From an uncultured Gammaproteobacteria bacterium (lineage in GTDB: Bacteria; Pseudomonadota; Gammaproteobacteria; UBA6429; Thiohalophilaceae): 64,000 bases of DNA. Location of the stretch: positions 1 through 64,000 of the forward strand of contig CAJYAN010000015.1 of the NCBI GenBank assembly GCA_913064945.1, in the 5' to 3' direction. The first letter of the stretch is position 1; every line of letters begins with the position of its first letter. Positions 9,435 to 18,626 of the stretch are shown one piece after another. The position numbers were made by a program, and so were the translations under genes. The notes under the pieces were generated by a model, which was given only the letters and a program-made list of their open reading frames with translations, searched no databases and was not told the DNA's origin.

Positions 9435-12400
9435 TTATTTATCCCGTTGTGAGAGCTTGAAAAGCACGGGCATCACAATCAGAACAAGTGGCAGCTGTAC
9501 TGTAAGTCCAGCAATTATCGCGACTGCTAATGGCTGCTGCATAGCAGAGCCCTGACCGATTGCAAACGCCAGTGGTAGAAGCGTCAGGATAGCAGCAATT
9601 GTAGTCATTGCGATTGGGCGCATACGATTTCTACCCGCAGTGATTAATGCCTCAGAAAAGGGCATTGTAGTCACTAGTATCTGGAACTCAGAAAAATAGA
9701 ATATTGCGACTTCGGTGACGATACCTACAATCATGGTCATACCCATCATTGCGGAAATATTTAATTCAATACCAGTAATAGATAAACCAATAAAGACTGC
9801 TGACAACGCCATGACTGGAATAGCCAACACAACAATGGCCACACGAAATTGTTCGTATAAAAACAGCAGCAACAGAAATACCAGTGCCACTGCCGCAGCG
9901 AGAACTCCGAGAAGGCCACGAAAAGCAATCTGTTGTTGCTTATACAAACCGCCCAGTTCGTAGTACACACCTTTAGGAAGCATAGTCGGTTTATCCATTA
10001 ATTGACGCACATCATTAACAACCGATCCCATATCACGACCGCTAATTCGGCCCGTCACCGCTACCATGCGCTTGAGATTTTCACGGTTAATCTGCGGTTG
10101 TCCACTCACGGGAGTGATAGTAGCAACACGCTTCAGCGGAAACAGGTGACCGTCAGGTGCACGTAGCATTAAATTCCCCAGCTTGGTGTCAGTATTACGC
10201 AAGTTCCTAGGCGTCCATACACGTACCCCAATCAGTTTCGGTCCCTGCTGGATCTGAGTAGTCACGTCTCCAGCGATCATGCTATTTAGGATTCGCGTGA
10301 CGGATTCAGGGTCCATGCCTTCAACAGCTGCCTTTACACGGTCTACCTTAATATCCAGTGCATCACCGGCTGGGTTGATACCATCGCGGACATCTACCAC
10401 ACCGGGTATTTTACGAACCATCTCAGCCGTTTTCTTTGCCAATGTCGATAGTGTATCTGGATCATCAGAATATATCTTGATTTCAATTGGCTGTGGTACC
10501 GAAGTGAGATCGCCTATCATGTCTTCCATCAATTGTGCCAATTCAATATTCAGGCCTGGAACTTGTTGCTCAACTTTTTGACGAATCGCGTCCATTACAA
10601 CCTCGATTCGCTTACGCGGAAACGATTTAAGGCGTACAAAAAAATCTCCTTCATACGCTTCAGTGACGCCACCTCCTAACTGGGCGCCGGTACGACGGGA
10701 ATAGGTTTCAACATTGGGATTAGCCTTAATGATACTTTCCACCTGTTGTAGTAGGCGATTAGTCTCTGTGAGGGACGTACCGGGAGCACTGCGATAATCC
10801 AGAATAAAACCACCTTCATCCATTGCCGGCATAAATCCGGTACCGGTTGCTTTATATGCAAAAAATCCAGCAAGTAGCAATGGGATTATACCTACCAAGA
10901 GCCATACTGGCTTTGCCAATAAACGACGCATGAGAAATTCGTAACGCATGGTAAACCAATTTGCAAGCTTACCACCGTGTTGTTCTGCATCTGCATCTTT
11001 TTGAGACAGCCAATGGTCTGCCAGGATTGGAACAGCTAACCAAGTTACCATATAAGAAATAAATAAGGCTGAGGCCATAGTAAGTGATAATGCCTTGAAG
11101 AAGGCACCTGTGACACCACCCAGAAACGCAAGAGGTAAAAATATCACCAATGTGGCCGCGCTAGATCCGGTTAAGGGCCGGAAAAATTCTAGAGCAGCGT
11201 GCATGACACGTTTGTGGTGATCTATAGCATTATCCTTTAGGCGACGCATGATGTGTTCCACCATCACAATTGCATCATCAATGATAAGACCTACTGCGGC
11301 TGCCATACCACCTAGTGTCATGATGTTAAAACTCATACCTAGTGCAAGTAGCAATACAACCGTAGTAGCAAGTACTGCTGGCACTACGAGTAATGCGATT
11401 ATAGTAATCTTCGTGTTGCGTAGGAAAAACCATAGGACTAGTGCCGCCAGAGCAATACCAATCAAAATAGCATCACGAACACTTGCCGCTGAGTCGATGA
11501 CTAATTGGCTTTGATCATACCAATTCGAAATCTTGACGCCATCAGGTAACTGTATTTTATACTTAGCGAGTCGTGCTTTAACATCTCGTGCAATCTGTAC
11601 GCTGTTTCCATTTGGTTGTTGGTATATTTGAAATAACACGGCATCGTGTCCGTCTGCATTTACACGTTGCCATTGTGGCGCGGTTCCCTGTTGAACAACC
11701 GCAACATCTTCTAGCCGTATTATCGCATTACCGGAAGTATGCAAAACTGTTTGTCTGATTTGTTCCAGGTTTTTCAATCGAGTATCAGCAATTACTAAAT
11801 AGAGTTTATAATGATCCTCTAGTCGTCCCACAGCGGCTAGACTGTTCGCAGCAGAGAGTGCTTTTGAAACATCACTCATCGCCAGCCCAAATGCCTGTAA
11901 TCTCGCTGGGTCTACGATAACTTGAAATTCCTCCAGTTTTCCGCCAACAACTTGCACTCGTGCGATCCCATTGATTGACGACAGTAATGGACGAATTTGA
12001 AATCGTGCAAGATCCCGTAACTGTGTTAACGTGACTTTATCTGAGGTTAAACTATAGGCAAGGATTGGAAATGCCGTTGGATCCATGCGACGGGTTTCTA
12101 GGCGTGTCCCCGCCGGCAATTGTGCAAGAATTTGTGATACAGCTGCGTTCACCTGTAACGTCGCTGTCGCCATATTCGTACCCCAATCGAAATTAATCGA
12201 AATATCGGCCGTCCCGCGGCTAGTCGTCGAACGCACATTGCGTACACCGGGCACACGGCGAATGGCTTCTTCCACCGGCACAGTAACTTCGAGTGTCATC
12301 TGCTCAGCTGGACGATCTCCTGCATCAAGCGAGACTACTACGCGAGGAAAATCTACAGTGGGGAAAAGAGATACAGGCAAGATAAAAGATGCGATTACCC

Positions 12401-12473
12401 CTCCGAGCGCAAGCATTGCAATTAAAAATAATATTGAACGTCTATGTGCCTGTGCCCATTGACTAAAATTCAT
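9435..12473 (-). CDS. RND-family efflux transporter permease
   Basis: A 1012-residue inner-membrane RND pump of the AcrB/HAE1-like superfamily. One N-terminal helix, two large periplasmic loops and a repeated six-helix bundle are visible. The TM4 proton-relay motif is intact in GLIIDDAIVMVEHI (near residue 390). Length is close to the usual 1020-1050. The gene order TolC-type channel, adaptor, pump with 4-base overlaps shows a single tripartite system spanning both membranes. The substrate is not evident: the sequence lacks the clear metal-binding signatures that would place it in the CzcA/CusA group. Regulation probably comes from the flanking two-component system. Confidence 0.93.
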   Translation of the reverse strand: MNFSQWAQAHRRSILFLIAMLALGGVIASFILPVSLFPTVDFPRVVVSLDAGDRPAEQMTLEVTVPVEEAIRRVPGVRNVRSTTSRGTADISINFDWGTNMATATLQVNAAVSQILAQLPAGTRLETRRMDPTAFPILAYSLTSDKVTLTQLRDLARFQIRPLLSSINGIARVQVVGGKLEEFQVIVDPARLQAFGLAMSDVSKALSAANSLAAVGRLEDHYKLYLVIADTRLKNLEQIRQTVLHTSGNAIIRLEDVAVVQQGTAPQWQRVNADGHDAVLFQIYQQPNGNSVQIARDVKARLAKYKIQLPDGVKISNWYDQSQLVIDSAASVRDAILIGIALAALVLWFFLRNTKITIIALLVVPAVLATTVVLLLALGMSFNIMTLGGMAAAVGLIIDDAIVMVEHIMRRLKDNAIDHHKRVMHAALEFFRPLTGSSAATLVIFLPLAFLGGVTGAFFKALSLTMASALFISYMVTWLAVPILADHWLSQKDADAEQHGGKLANWFTMRYEFLMRRLLAKPVWLLVGIIPLLLAGFFAYKATGTGFMPAMDEGGFILDYRSAPGTSLTETNRLLQQVESIIKANPNVETYSRRTGAQLGGGVTEAYEGDFFVRLKSFPRKRIEVVMDAIRQKVEQQVPGLNIELAQLMEDMIGDLTSVPQPIEIKIYSDDPDTLSTLAKKTAEMVRKIPGVVDVRDGINPAGDALDIKVDRVKAAVEGMDPESVTRILNSMIAGDVTTQIQQGPKLIGVRVWTPRNLRNTDTKLGNLMLRAPDGHLFPLKRVATITPVSGQPQINRENLKRMVAVTGRISGRDMGSVVNDVRQLMDKPTMLPKGVYYELGGLYKQQQIAFRGLLGVLAAAVALVFLLLLFLYEQFRVAIVVLAIPVMALSAVFIGLSITGIELNISAMMGMTMIVGIVTEVAIFYFSEFQILVTTMPFSEALITAGRNRMRPIAMTTIAAILTLLPLAFAIGQGSAMQQPLAVAIIAGLTVQLPLVLIVMPVLFKLSQRDK

Positions 12474-13495
12474 GGCGCGGACTCCCGTACCAGTACACCG
12501 TCTTCTAATTCATAGTTTCCTAGAGTCACTACTGGTGCATTCATCAGAAATGTACCCTGTACGCCTACCCACCCCTTGTCTTCTAAACCTACAATGATGT
12601 TAATGCGATGGGCAATATGGTGAACCACTTGAAAGAGATAGCTTCCTTTCTCATCATGTAAAACACTCTGACGTGGAACAGCATATTGATGTATTCGACT
12701 TACCACTATATCACCACGCACACGTGTGCCTGGCGAAAATCCATGTGCCTTGATGCGTACGGATACATCCACAAGCTGTGTTTGCGAATTAATTTGTCCG
12801 GCAACCCATATAACTTTACCATCAGCCACCTGACTACCATTGAGTACTGATGATAGATGTACGGCCTGTCCTGGTCGCAGTAAATGGCTATCGCTCGGCT
12901 CAACACCCAGACGCGCACGCAAACTATCAACACTGGCAATCTGCATTAAGTTTGTACCTGATGTAAAACGATCGCCAGGCACAACCGAAACGGAAGTAAC
13001 AATGCCCGACGTTGCCGCCGTCAATTTATTCAGCATAATTCCAGCACCTAAACGCTTCTGGATTGTCATCGCATCTTCCGCATCCTTCAGATTTTTAACT
13101 GCACTATCGAGTTGCGAACGGGTCGTCAACTGCTGTTGAATTAATTTTTGTTGTCGGGCCAACTCAGCTCGTGCATAGCTTAAGGTATTTTTTGCTTGCT
13201 TATAGTTAAGTGCACTAGCAGGGTCTGCGCTTACTGTTAGTAGCAAATCCCCCTTGTTAACCGACTGGCCGGAACTGACCAGCACCTGGTCCACTCGACC
13301 GGCAATGGGAAAATTCATGTTCAGTGTTGCATCTGGTTCCGGCGTAAGGTAACCATAACCAGTGATATTGCTACTTAGATCCCGTTGTGTAAGTGGTATT
13401 GTTTGCACCATTACGCTGGAGCGGTCGCCGCCTGCTACCGCATTAGCTGTTCCTAAGACAAAGAGTAAACAGTATAGACAGATTCGTAGATTCAT
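12470..13495 (-). CDS. Periplasmic adaptor (membrane-fusion protein) of the RND pump
   Basis: A 341-residue protein with a signal peptide (MNLRICLYCLLFVLGTANAVAG). Lipoyl-like halves flank a short helical hairpin: PIAGRVDQVLVSSGQSVNKGDLLL before it, and ATSGIVTSVSVVPGDRFTSG after it. The hairpin (residues about 95-150) is short. Beta-barrel and membrane-proximal domains follow. Its start overlaps the channel gene's end by 4 bases, and its end overlaps the pump gene by 4 bases, a tightly coupled operon. It bridges the pump and the outer-membrane channel. Confidence 0.92.
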   Translation of the reverse strand: MNLRICLYCLLFVLGTANAVAGGDRSSVMVQTIPLTQRDLSSNITGYGYLTPEPDATLNMNFPIAGRVDQVLVSSGQSVNKGDLLLTVSADPASALNYKQAKNTLSYARAELARQQKLIQQQLTTRSQLDSAVKNLKDAEDAMTIQKRLGAGIMLNKLTAATSGIVTSVSVVPGDRFTSGTNLMQIASVDSLRARLGVEPSDSHLLRPGQAVHLSSVLNGSQVADGKVIWVAGQINSQTQLVDVSVRIKAHGFSPGTRVRGDIVVSRIHQYAVPRQSVLHDEKGSYLFQVVHHIAHRINIIVGLEDKGWVGVQGTFLMNAPVVTLGNYELEDGVLVRESAP

Positions 13496-14865
13496 TTTTC
13501 ATTCTCGTATACATGGGTATTGAAATCACCACCAATGAAAGTCAGCATGGAAATCTGGTTTTCCAATAGTGCCTGATTCAGATTGGCTGCTTCGATGTGC
13601 TTAACAATGCGTGTAGACTCAAATGCGACATAACCGGTCGTGTCTATTGCACCACTAGCAAGTGCCTTGCGTGCACGATTTGCAGCCAGATCGAGTTCAG
13701 GCAGGTGTTTGCGAAGTGAATCCAATTGTTCGCTGATGAGATGGCGGTCTGCCAGTAAACGCAACACATCCGCACGTGCAGCATTGAGCCGAATCTCGTA
13801 TTCATCATGCATTTTTTGACGTGTAGCTTCTTCAATTTTGATATTGCCACGGTTACCGTTTAATAACGGCAACGTCAAGGCAAGTGTAAACCCTTTCGTG
13901 CTCAATCCAGCCGTATCTTGCGTTTGTGTAAATCCCAGATTAATAGCAGGAAACTGTAACAAAATCGCCTGACGGTATCTCGCATCCTGTGCAGCGTATC
14001 CCGCCCTTAACGCCAACAAATCAGGACGTCGTTTCGGCAGGTCCTGCAGTGCCTGCTGGACATTGGTGTCAGACAGGTTGCTTAATGTTGTAGTATCGAC
14101 CAGACTTAATGTGACGTTGGGCGCAAGTCCTAGAAGGGCATCCAGATCTTGCCGTGTATGTGCTTGTTGCCGTTGTAAATTATTGAGCTCACGTTCAGCA
14201 TCCTGCCAGGCTACAAGTGCAGCATCTGCTACATCCACAGTGATATTCCCCTGCATAAGGGCATTTTTTGAATTTTGATATTGAACTGAAAGTAAATCTC
14301 GATTTCTCGTTAACCAGCGTAACAACTTTGACTGAGTATATGCTTGAGAGAACAATACACGTGCCTTAGCAACTACCTGCCATTCCTGCCACAAAAGCGT
14401 CAGGTCTGCCTTCTGCACATCTGCCAGTACGGCGTCACTTTGCGCGCTATGTGTAATCAGGGAATTGATATCATAGGCGATACCCGCATTATAGGCATTA
14501 GTAATACCTGGCCCGGATTGTTTTGGAAAATCGCGCGAAAAATTGAACTGGGGATCTGGCAGTAATCCTGCTGCAAAGGCTTGAGCATGCGTTATATTTG
14601 CATCAGCTCGTGCAAGCTTTAATTCTGGATTGTTTAATACCGCGAGAATGGCAATCTCGGTAATGTCCAGTCCATCAGTAGCATCGATAACATGCTTAGA
14701 TATTCGTGAAAACGGTAACTGCTTGGCATCAACGCTTAGGTATGAAACATCTGTCGGCAACTTCGGATGATCGCTCAATGGCAATGCCTTGTATGTCGTG
14801 CAGGCACTGACAAGTAGCACTGTCATTAACAATACCGCGATTTTTCTCATGAAAAATAACTTCAT
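13492..14865 (-). CDS. TolC-family outer-membrane channel lipoprotein
   Basis: A 457-residue outer-membrane efflux protein. The N-terminus has a lipoprotein signal with lipobox VSAC (MKLFFMRKIAVLLMTVLLVSAC); an ATG five codons in is an alternative start. Two OEP repeats are visible, with long Ala/Gln-rich helices such as residues about 190-260 and 390-440. It starts 10 bases after the response-regulator stop and overlaps the adaptor gene by 4 bases. It should form the exit duct of the tripartite pump. Confidence 0.9.
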   Translation of the reverse strand: MKLFFMRKIAVLLMTVLLVSACTTYKALPLSDHPKLPTDVSYLSVDAKQLPFSRISKHVIDATDGLDITEIAILAVLNNPELKLARADANITHAQAFAAGLLPDPQFNFSRDFPKQSGPGITNAYNAGIAYDINSLITHSAQSDAVLADVQKADLTLLWQEWQVVAKARVLFSQAYTQSKLLRWLTRNRDLLSVQYQNSKNALMQGNITVDVADAALVAWQDAERELNNLQRQQAHTRQDLDALLGLAPNVTLSLVDTTTLSNLSDTNVQQALQDLPKRRPDLLALRAGYAAQDARYRQAILLQFPAINLGFTQTQDTAGLSTKGFTLALTLPLLNGNRGNIKIEEATRQKMHDEYEIRLNAARADVLRLLADRHLISEQLDSLRKHLPELDLAANRARKALASGAIDTTGYVAFESTRIVKHIEAANLNQALLENQISMLTFIGGDFNTHVYENEK

Positions 14866-14875
14866 TTACAGAGTC

Positions 14876-15544
14876 TCATAAATTTAACTTGTTAGCTAAT
14901 TTAAAGCCAACTCCACGAACAGTACGAATAATATCTGCGTCGAGTTTTTTACGTAAATGGTGAATAAAAACATCGAGCGTATTACTCTCAACCTCTTCAC
15001 CCCAACTGTATAATTTCTCTTCAAGGCGTTTTCTCGACACAACTTCACCAGGAGGATCCATCAACGCATGTAATACAGAAAATTCTCGTCCCGAAAGTGT
15101 AAGTAACTGCTCTTTGTAATATACTTCATGTGTGGCTGGATTCAGCACTAAGTCATGATAGTGGATTTCTGGATTAGTACGGCCAAATCCGCGACGCAGT
15201 AACGCACGTACTCTCGCATCCAACTCCTCAAGATCGAATGGCTTAACCAGGTAATCGTCCGAGCCTGCATCCAGACCCTTAACCCGATCATCTACTGCAT
15301 CACGCGCCGTTATAATCAATACTGGTACTTCGCCACCATGACGACGAAAGTCTATGAGTACATCAAGCCCCTGTTTTCTTGGCAAACCTAAATCTAATAG
15401 TATTAAGTCGTAATCATGACTTTTCAGGGCTAATTCCGCTGAGACACCGTCACGTACCCAGTCGACAGCATAACCTTGCTCTCGCAGTTCTTCCTCAATA
15501 CTTTCGCCAATCATGACGTCATCTTCGACGAGCAACAAGCGCAT
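14876..15544 (-). CDS. OmpR-family response regulator (QseB/PmrA-like)
   Basis: A 222-residue two-domain regulator. The receiver has the acidic pair EDD (residues 7-9), phospho-acceptor Asp51 (LILLDLGLPRKQG) and a Lys in LVKPFDLEELDAR. The C-terminal winged helix (residues about 125-218) ends with the typical HLRKKLDADIIRTVRGVGFKL. I chose the ATG at 15544, where the family normally begins (MRLLLVEDD); an upstream start adds eight residues. It heads the efflux operon. Its promoter carries a direct-repeat box (15612-15628), so autoregulation is likely. The probable sensor is the kinase at 7165-8472. Confidence 0.93.
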   Translation of the reverse strand: MRLLLVEDDVMIGESIEEELREQGYAVDWVRDGVSAELALKSHDYDLILLDLGLPRKQGLDVLIDFRRHGGEVPVLIITARDAVDDRVKGLDAGSDDYLVKPFDLEELDARVRALLRRGFGRTNPEIHYHDLVLNPATHEVYYKEQLLTLSGREFSVLHALMDPPGEVVSRKRLEEKLYSWGEEVESNTLDVFIHHLRKKLDADIIRTVRGVGFKLANKLNL

Positions 15545-15611
15545 ACAAATATTGTTCCATTTAACCAAATATTATTCTCAAATCGCTAGTAAGTAATCTA
15601 ACACTGAGACT

Positions 15612-15628
15612 ATTAATATATTATTAAG
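15612..15628 (-). promoter_or_regulatory. PmrA/QseB-type direct-repeat box before the response regulator
   Basis: On the minus strand it reads CTTAAT-AATAT-ATTAAT: two near-identical hexamers spaced by 5 bases, one base off the YTTAAK-N5-YTTAAK consensus. A TAGATT hexamer begins 11 bases downstream, and the word TCAGTG lies between box and hexamer, as it does at the PepSY promoter. The box is 67 bases before the start codon. Confidence 0.6.
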
Positions 15629-16307
15629 ACTACGGCTATCTTGAAATCTACCAGATCTAATTAGTTATAATATTAGGAAAATAACAATATATTCTATGTA
15701 GAATAATACCAATAACACAATTTATTAAAGTGAAATAGCGGGCAATCATGCCGCAAATGGTAGTTTTCTGTTGTAACGACTTATCGTTAATGTTAGCTTT
15801 GCTATGAGTAACAATATACACTTATGAATATTGGATTAATATTTTAAGAATCCACCGCTGGCATCCGACCAACGAACAACCCTATTTCCAAAAATATTAT
15901 TCAAACAGACATCCTGGTCTTACCAGAAATAGACAATTTATAATAAATAATGCAGGTACTACTGTTCATTTACAGATTTTTTTCATACTGTTGTAACAAT
16001 AGATTGCTGAGAATTTTTTTATAAGATATTTATAACGAAACTCGACAGTCCTGAAAATTCGAATTTAACTGTATCTTTATTCAAATCAATACACTCTACT
16101 GATTAGAGACTGCCAGCATGAAAAGGATTTTTCAAAAGTCGATATTCGGTATTAATTCACCAAATTTTCATAACCTATATTGCATTGGGTTGTTAGCAAC
16201 TACTAATATTTATTTTATTTTATCTGTGCAATCCACTGACTACATCAACCATATGCACTCGATGTGATGACGCACCCAAACCATGTTGTTGTCGCAGATA
16301 CCTGCAA
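15629..16307. other. AT-rich gene-free interval
   Basis: About 680 bases without a supported gene. A 49-codon open frame at 16118-16267 (plus strand, MKRIFQKSIFGIN...) has no clear ribosome site and no recognisable family, so I do not call it. The left part is the upstream region of the efflux operon. No tRNA, repeat array or terminator was recognised. Confidence 0.5.
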
Positions 16308-16865
16308 CTAAAAACGCCAGCCAAATAAAATACCGGCACTATCACCATTCACTTTTGTAGTGCCACTGACCGTTTCGTAATCAATCGAGGTGAGCTGCAC
16401 TCCCCAATACATTCCGCTGGATAATTGATAATCCGCCTCTACGATCATACCCGTGGCATCTTTAAATGCCACTCTACCAGCGACCACGCCGCTACCCGAC
16501 AACGCCGGGCTGAGGTGCTGGGTAACACCAATACCCAGGCTCCAGACACTATTTAACCAGTAGAACAAGGAGGCATCCAGCGTTTTTCTGTCAAAGGTTA
16601 CTGAGCCATTGGATGCCGTTATATCATCAAACTTATAACCAAATGCAAAGCGTAGCTGGGAATTCGTCGTCATATCCAGGTTCACGCCAGTTCTAAAGGA
16701 AATCAGTCCACCGGCATAAATCGAGGAGCTAGAGCCATTGGTAAAGGTGACCCCTGCCAGTTTATCACCGCCATCATGCAGACCCGCTTCCACGAACCAG
16801 TCGTTGGCATAGACATTGGTAATAAGCCCAAGACCAAGACAAAGGAATAAACAATATTTTTTCAT
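16308..16865 (-). CDS. Small outer-membrane beta-barrel protein
   Basis: A 185-residue protein with a signal peptide (MKKYCLFLCLGLGLITNVYA) followed by alternating amphipathic strands and a C-terminal phenylalanine (GILFGWRF). That ending is the usual signal for outer-membrane insertion. The length suits an eight-stranded barrel of the OmpA/OmpW-like type. I do not recognise a specific family and assign no function. It is flanked by gene-free DNA and by nhaA, about 140 bases upstream, and is probably transcribed alone. Confidence 0.75.
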   Translation of the reverse strand: MKKYCLFLCLGLGLITNVYANDWFVEAGLHDGGDKLAGVTFTNGSSSSIYAGGLISFRTGVNLDMTTNSQLRFAFGYKFDDITASNGSVTFDRKTLDASLFYWLNSVWSLGIGVTQHLSPALSGSGVVAGRVAFKDATGMIVEADYQLSSGMYWGVQLTSIDYETVSGTTKVNGDSAGILFGWRF

Positions 16866-17007
16866 ATCATCCCCTATAATTTTATTTATCTGATACTGAA
16901 AATACTACGATAGTGTCCAGGAAATGTCTGTAGGTGATTTCCGAGATGGTCGTGCAAATCAAGAAAGACTAACTCACGCCTACACGGTCTATCATAATTT
17001 GAACTGG

Positions 17008-18369
17008 TTACTGCGAACGTTTTTTCTCACTTTGTCTATAGGAAAAATAGAGCCAGGCAAAGCCCGAGAAGCCTGCCACCACTGATGCCAATAAAATTCC
17101 AGTCTTGGCCATCAACAGATCCTGGGCCTGGTTTACAAACCCTAGCTCGGCAATGAATATCGACATGGTAAAACCAATGCCACCCATCAGCGCAACCCCT
17201 ATAATATGTTTAAAGTTGACGCCACTTGGCAAATTCGTCATGCCAAATTTGACGGCCAGCCAGGTAAAGCCCGCGATACCAATGAGTTTGCCTAACACCA
17301 AGCCCAGGGCGACCCCCATCGATACCGGGTGTGCGACGATACTACCGAGCGATGACCAGTCGATGGGTATACCGGCATTGGCGAGCGAAAATATAGGAAT
17401 TACGATATAGGCCGAGGGCAAATGCAGTTTATGTTCCAGGATCTGGGCAGGCGCCTGTACCAGGTGAACACCCTCGCCCAGCGCACGTACCTGGGAACGA
17501 AGCTCATCATTCTTGAGAATATTCTTTTCGTGTAAATAGGCCTGCTTGATTTGACCGATCATTTCTCCAATTTGAACCAGAAAGCGACCAGGCTCATACT
17601 TGGGTCGCATCGGGATGGTAAAGGCAAGCAGAATACCGGCAAGTGTTGCATGCACACCGCTCTTCAACATCGCAATCCACAATATCACGCCGATAAGAAT
17701 ATATGGCAATGACCGCCGTACACCACCAAGATTTAACGCCACCAGCAGAAAAAACAAACTCGCAGCCAAACCAAGCGCAACAAGATTTAGCGTGTCTGTA
17801 TAGAAAAGTGCAATCACAATGACGGCACCCAGATCGTCCACAATCGCCAGTGCTACCAGGAAGGTTAATAAATTTTTTGGAATACGCTTACCCAGTAAGG
17901 CCAGTGCCCCCAGTGCAAACGCAATATCCGTCGCCATCGGCACACCCCAACCTGTAAACGTTGGTCCCTGCGGGTTAATCAGCATATAAATTGCCACCGG
18001 TACCACCATGCCGCCAATCGCGGCAATAATCGGCAGCATGGCCTGTTTTGGATCGGCGAGCTCACCTACCAGGATCTCACGCTTAAGTTCCAGCCCAATG
18101 ACAAAAAAGAAAATGGCCATTAAGCCATCATTGATCCAGTGGTGCAGTGACTTGGAGAGTTGAAAACCCTCTAACCCGATCGTGAAATGCATTTCCAGGA
18201 TGTGTATATACGTCTGATTCCACTGGCTATTGGCAATAAACAACGCAGCTATCGCGCACAGCATTAACAGTACGCCACTGGTCGTCTGGCGATGAATAAA
18301 GTCTTCTAACGGCGTCAGCACCCGTACAAATGCCTTTTCCCATGGTGCGATATATTCTTTGTCACTCAT
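17008..18369 (-). CDS. nhaA: Na+/H+ antiporter NhaA
   Basis: A 453-residue integral membrane protein of the NhaA family. The ion-binding aspartate pair is in FLVALAIVDDLGAVIVIALFYT (near residue 170) and the conserved MATDIAFALGALALLGKR precedes it. The protein is longer than the 388-residue E. coli form: it has an N-terminal extension with FIHRQTTSGVLLM and an extra segment near residues 270-305. Both are common in NhaA of other proteobacteria. It exports sodium in exchange for protons and supports pH and salt tolerance. Confidence 0.95.
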   Translation of the reverse strand: MSDKEYIAPWEKAFVRVLTPLEDFIHRQTTSGVLLMLCAIAALFIANSQWNQTYIHILEMHFTIGLEGFQLSKSLHHWINDGLMAIFFFVIGLELKREILVGELADPKQAMLPIIAAIGGMVVPVAIYMLINPQGPTFTGWGVPMATDIAFALGALALLGKRIPKNLLTFLVALAIVDDLGAVIVIALFYTDTLNLVALGLAASLFFLLVALNLGGVRRSLPYILIGVILWIAMLKSGVHATLAGILLAFTIPMRPKYEPGRFLVQIGEMIGQIKQAYLHEKNILKNDELRSQVRALGEGVHLVQAPAQILEHKLHLPSAYIVIPIFSLANAGIPIDWSSLGSIVAHPVSMGVALGLVLGKLIGIAGFTWLAVKFGMTNLPSGVNFKHIIGVALMGGIGFTMSIFIAELGFVNQAQDLLMAKTGILLASVVAGFSGFAWLYFSYRQSEKKRSQ

Positions 18370-18626
18370 TTTGCGTTTTGCCTTCTTGCTACATCATAAA
18401 AATATTTTAACAGCCTGAATTTTATCACAAGCGCGCGTTCGCGCCTTACGATGATTGTCCTGCTACCAGCAATATCAAATAAACCGGTGCCTGGCAAATC
18501 GCCATACCCGCAATAGCATTACTGGATTGAGCAATGGCTTTTGCATTGGCCTGTATATTCGATTGCCAATACTACACATTGGATCGTAATCCACTACCTA
18601 AATTCCCTCTATGCATTTAACGCTCT

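Noticed and set aside
16118-16267. 49-codon open frame (MKRIFQKSIFGIN...) in the gap left of the small outer-membrane protein
   Set aside because: No ribosome site and no family; AT-rich sequence easily yields such frames.
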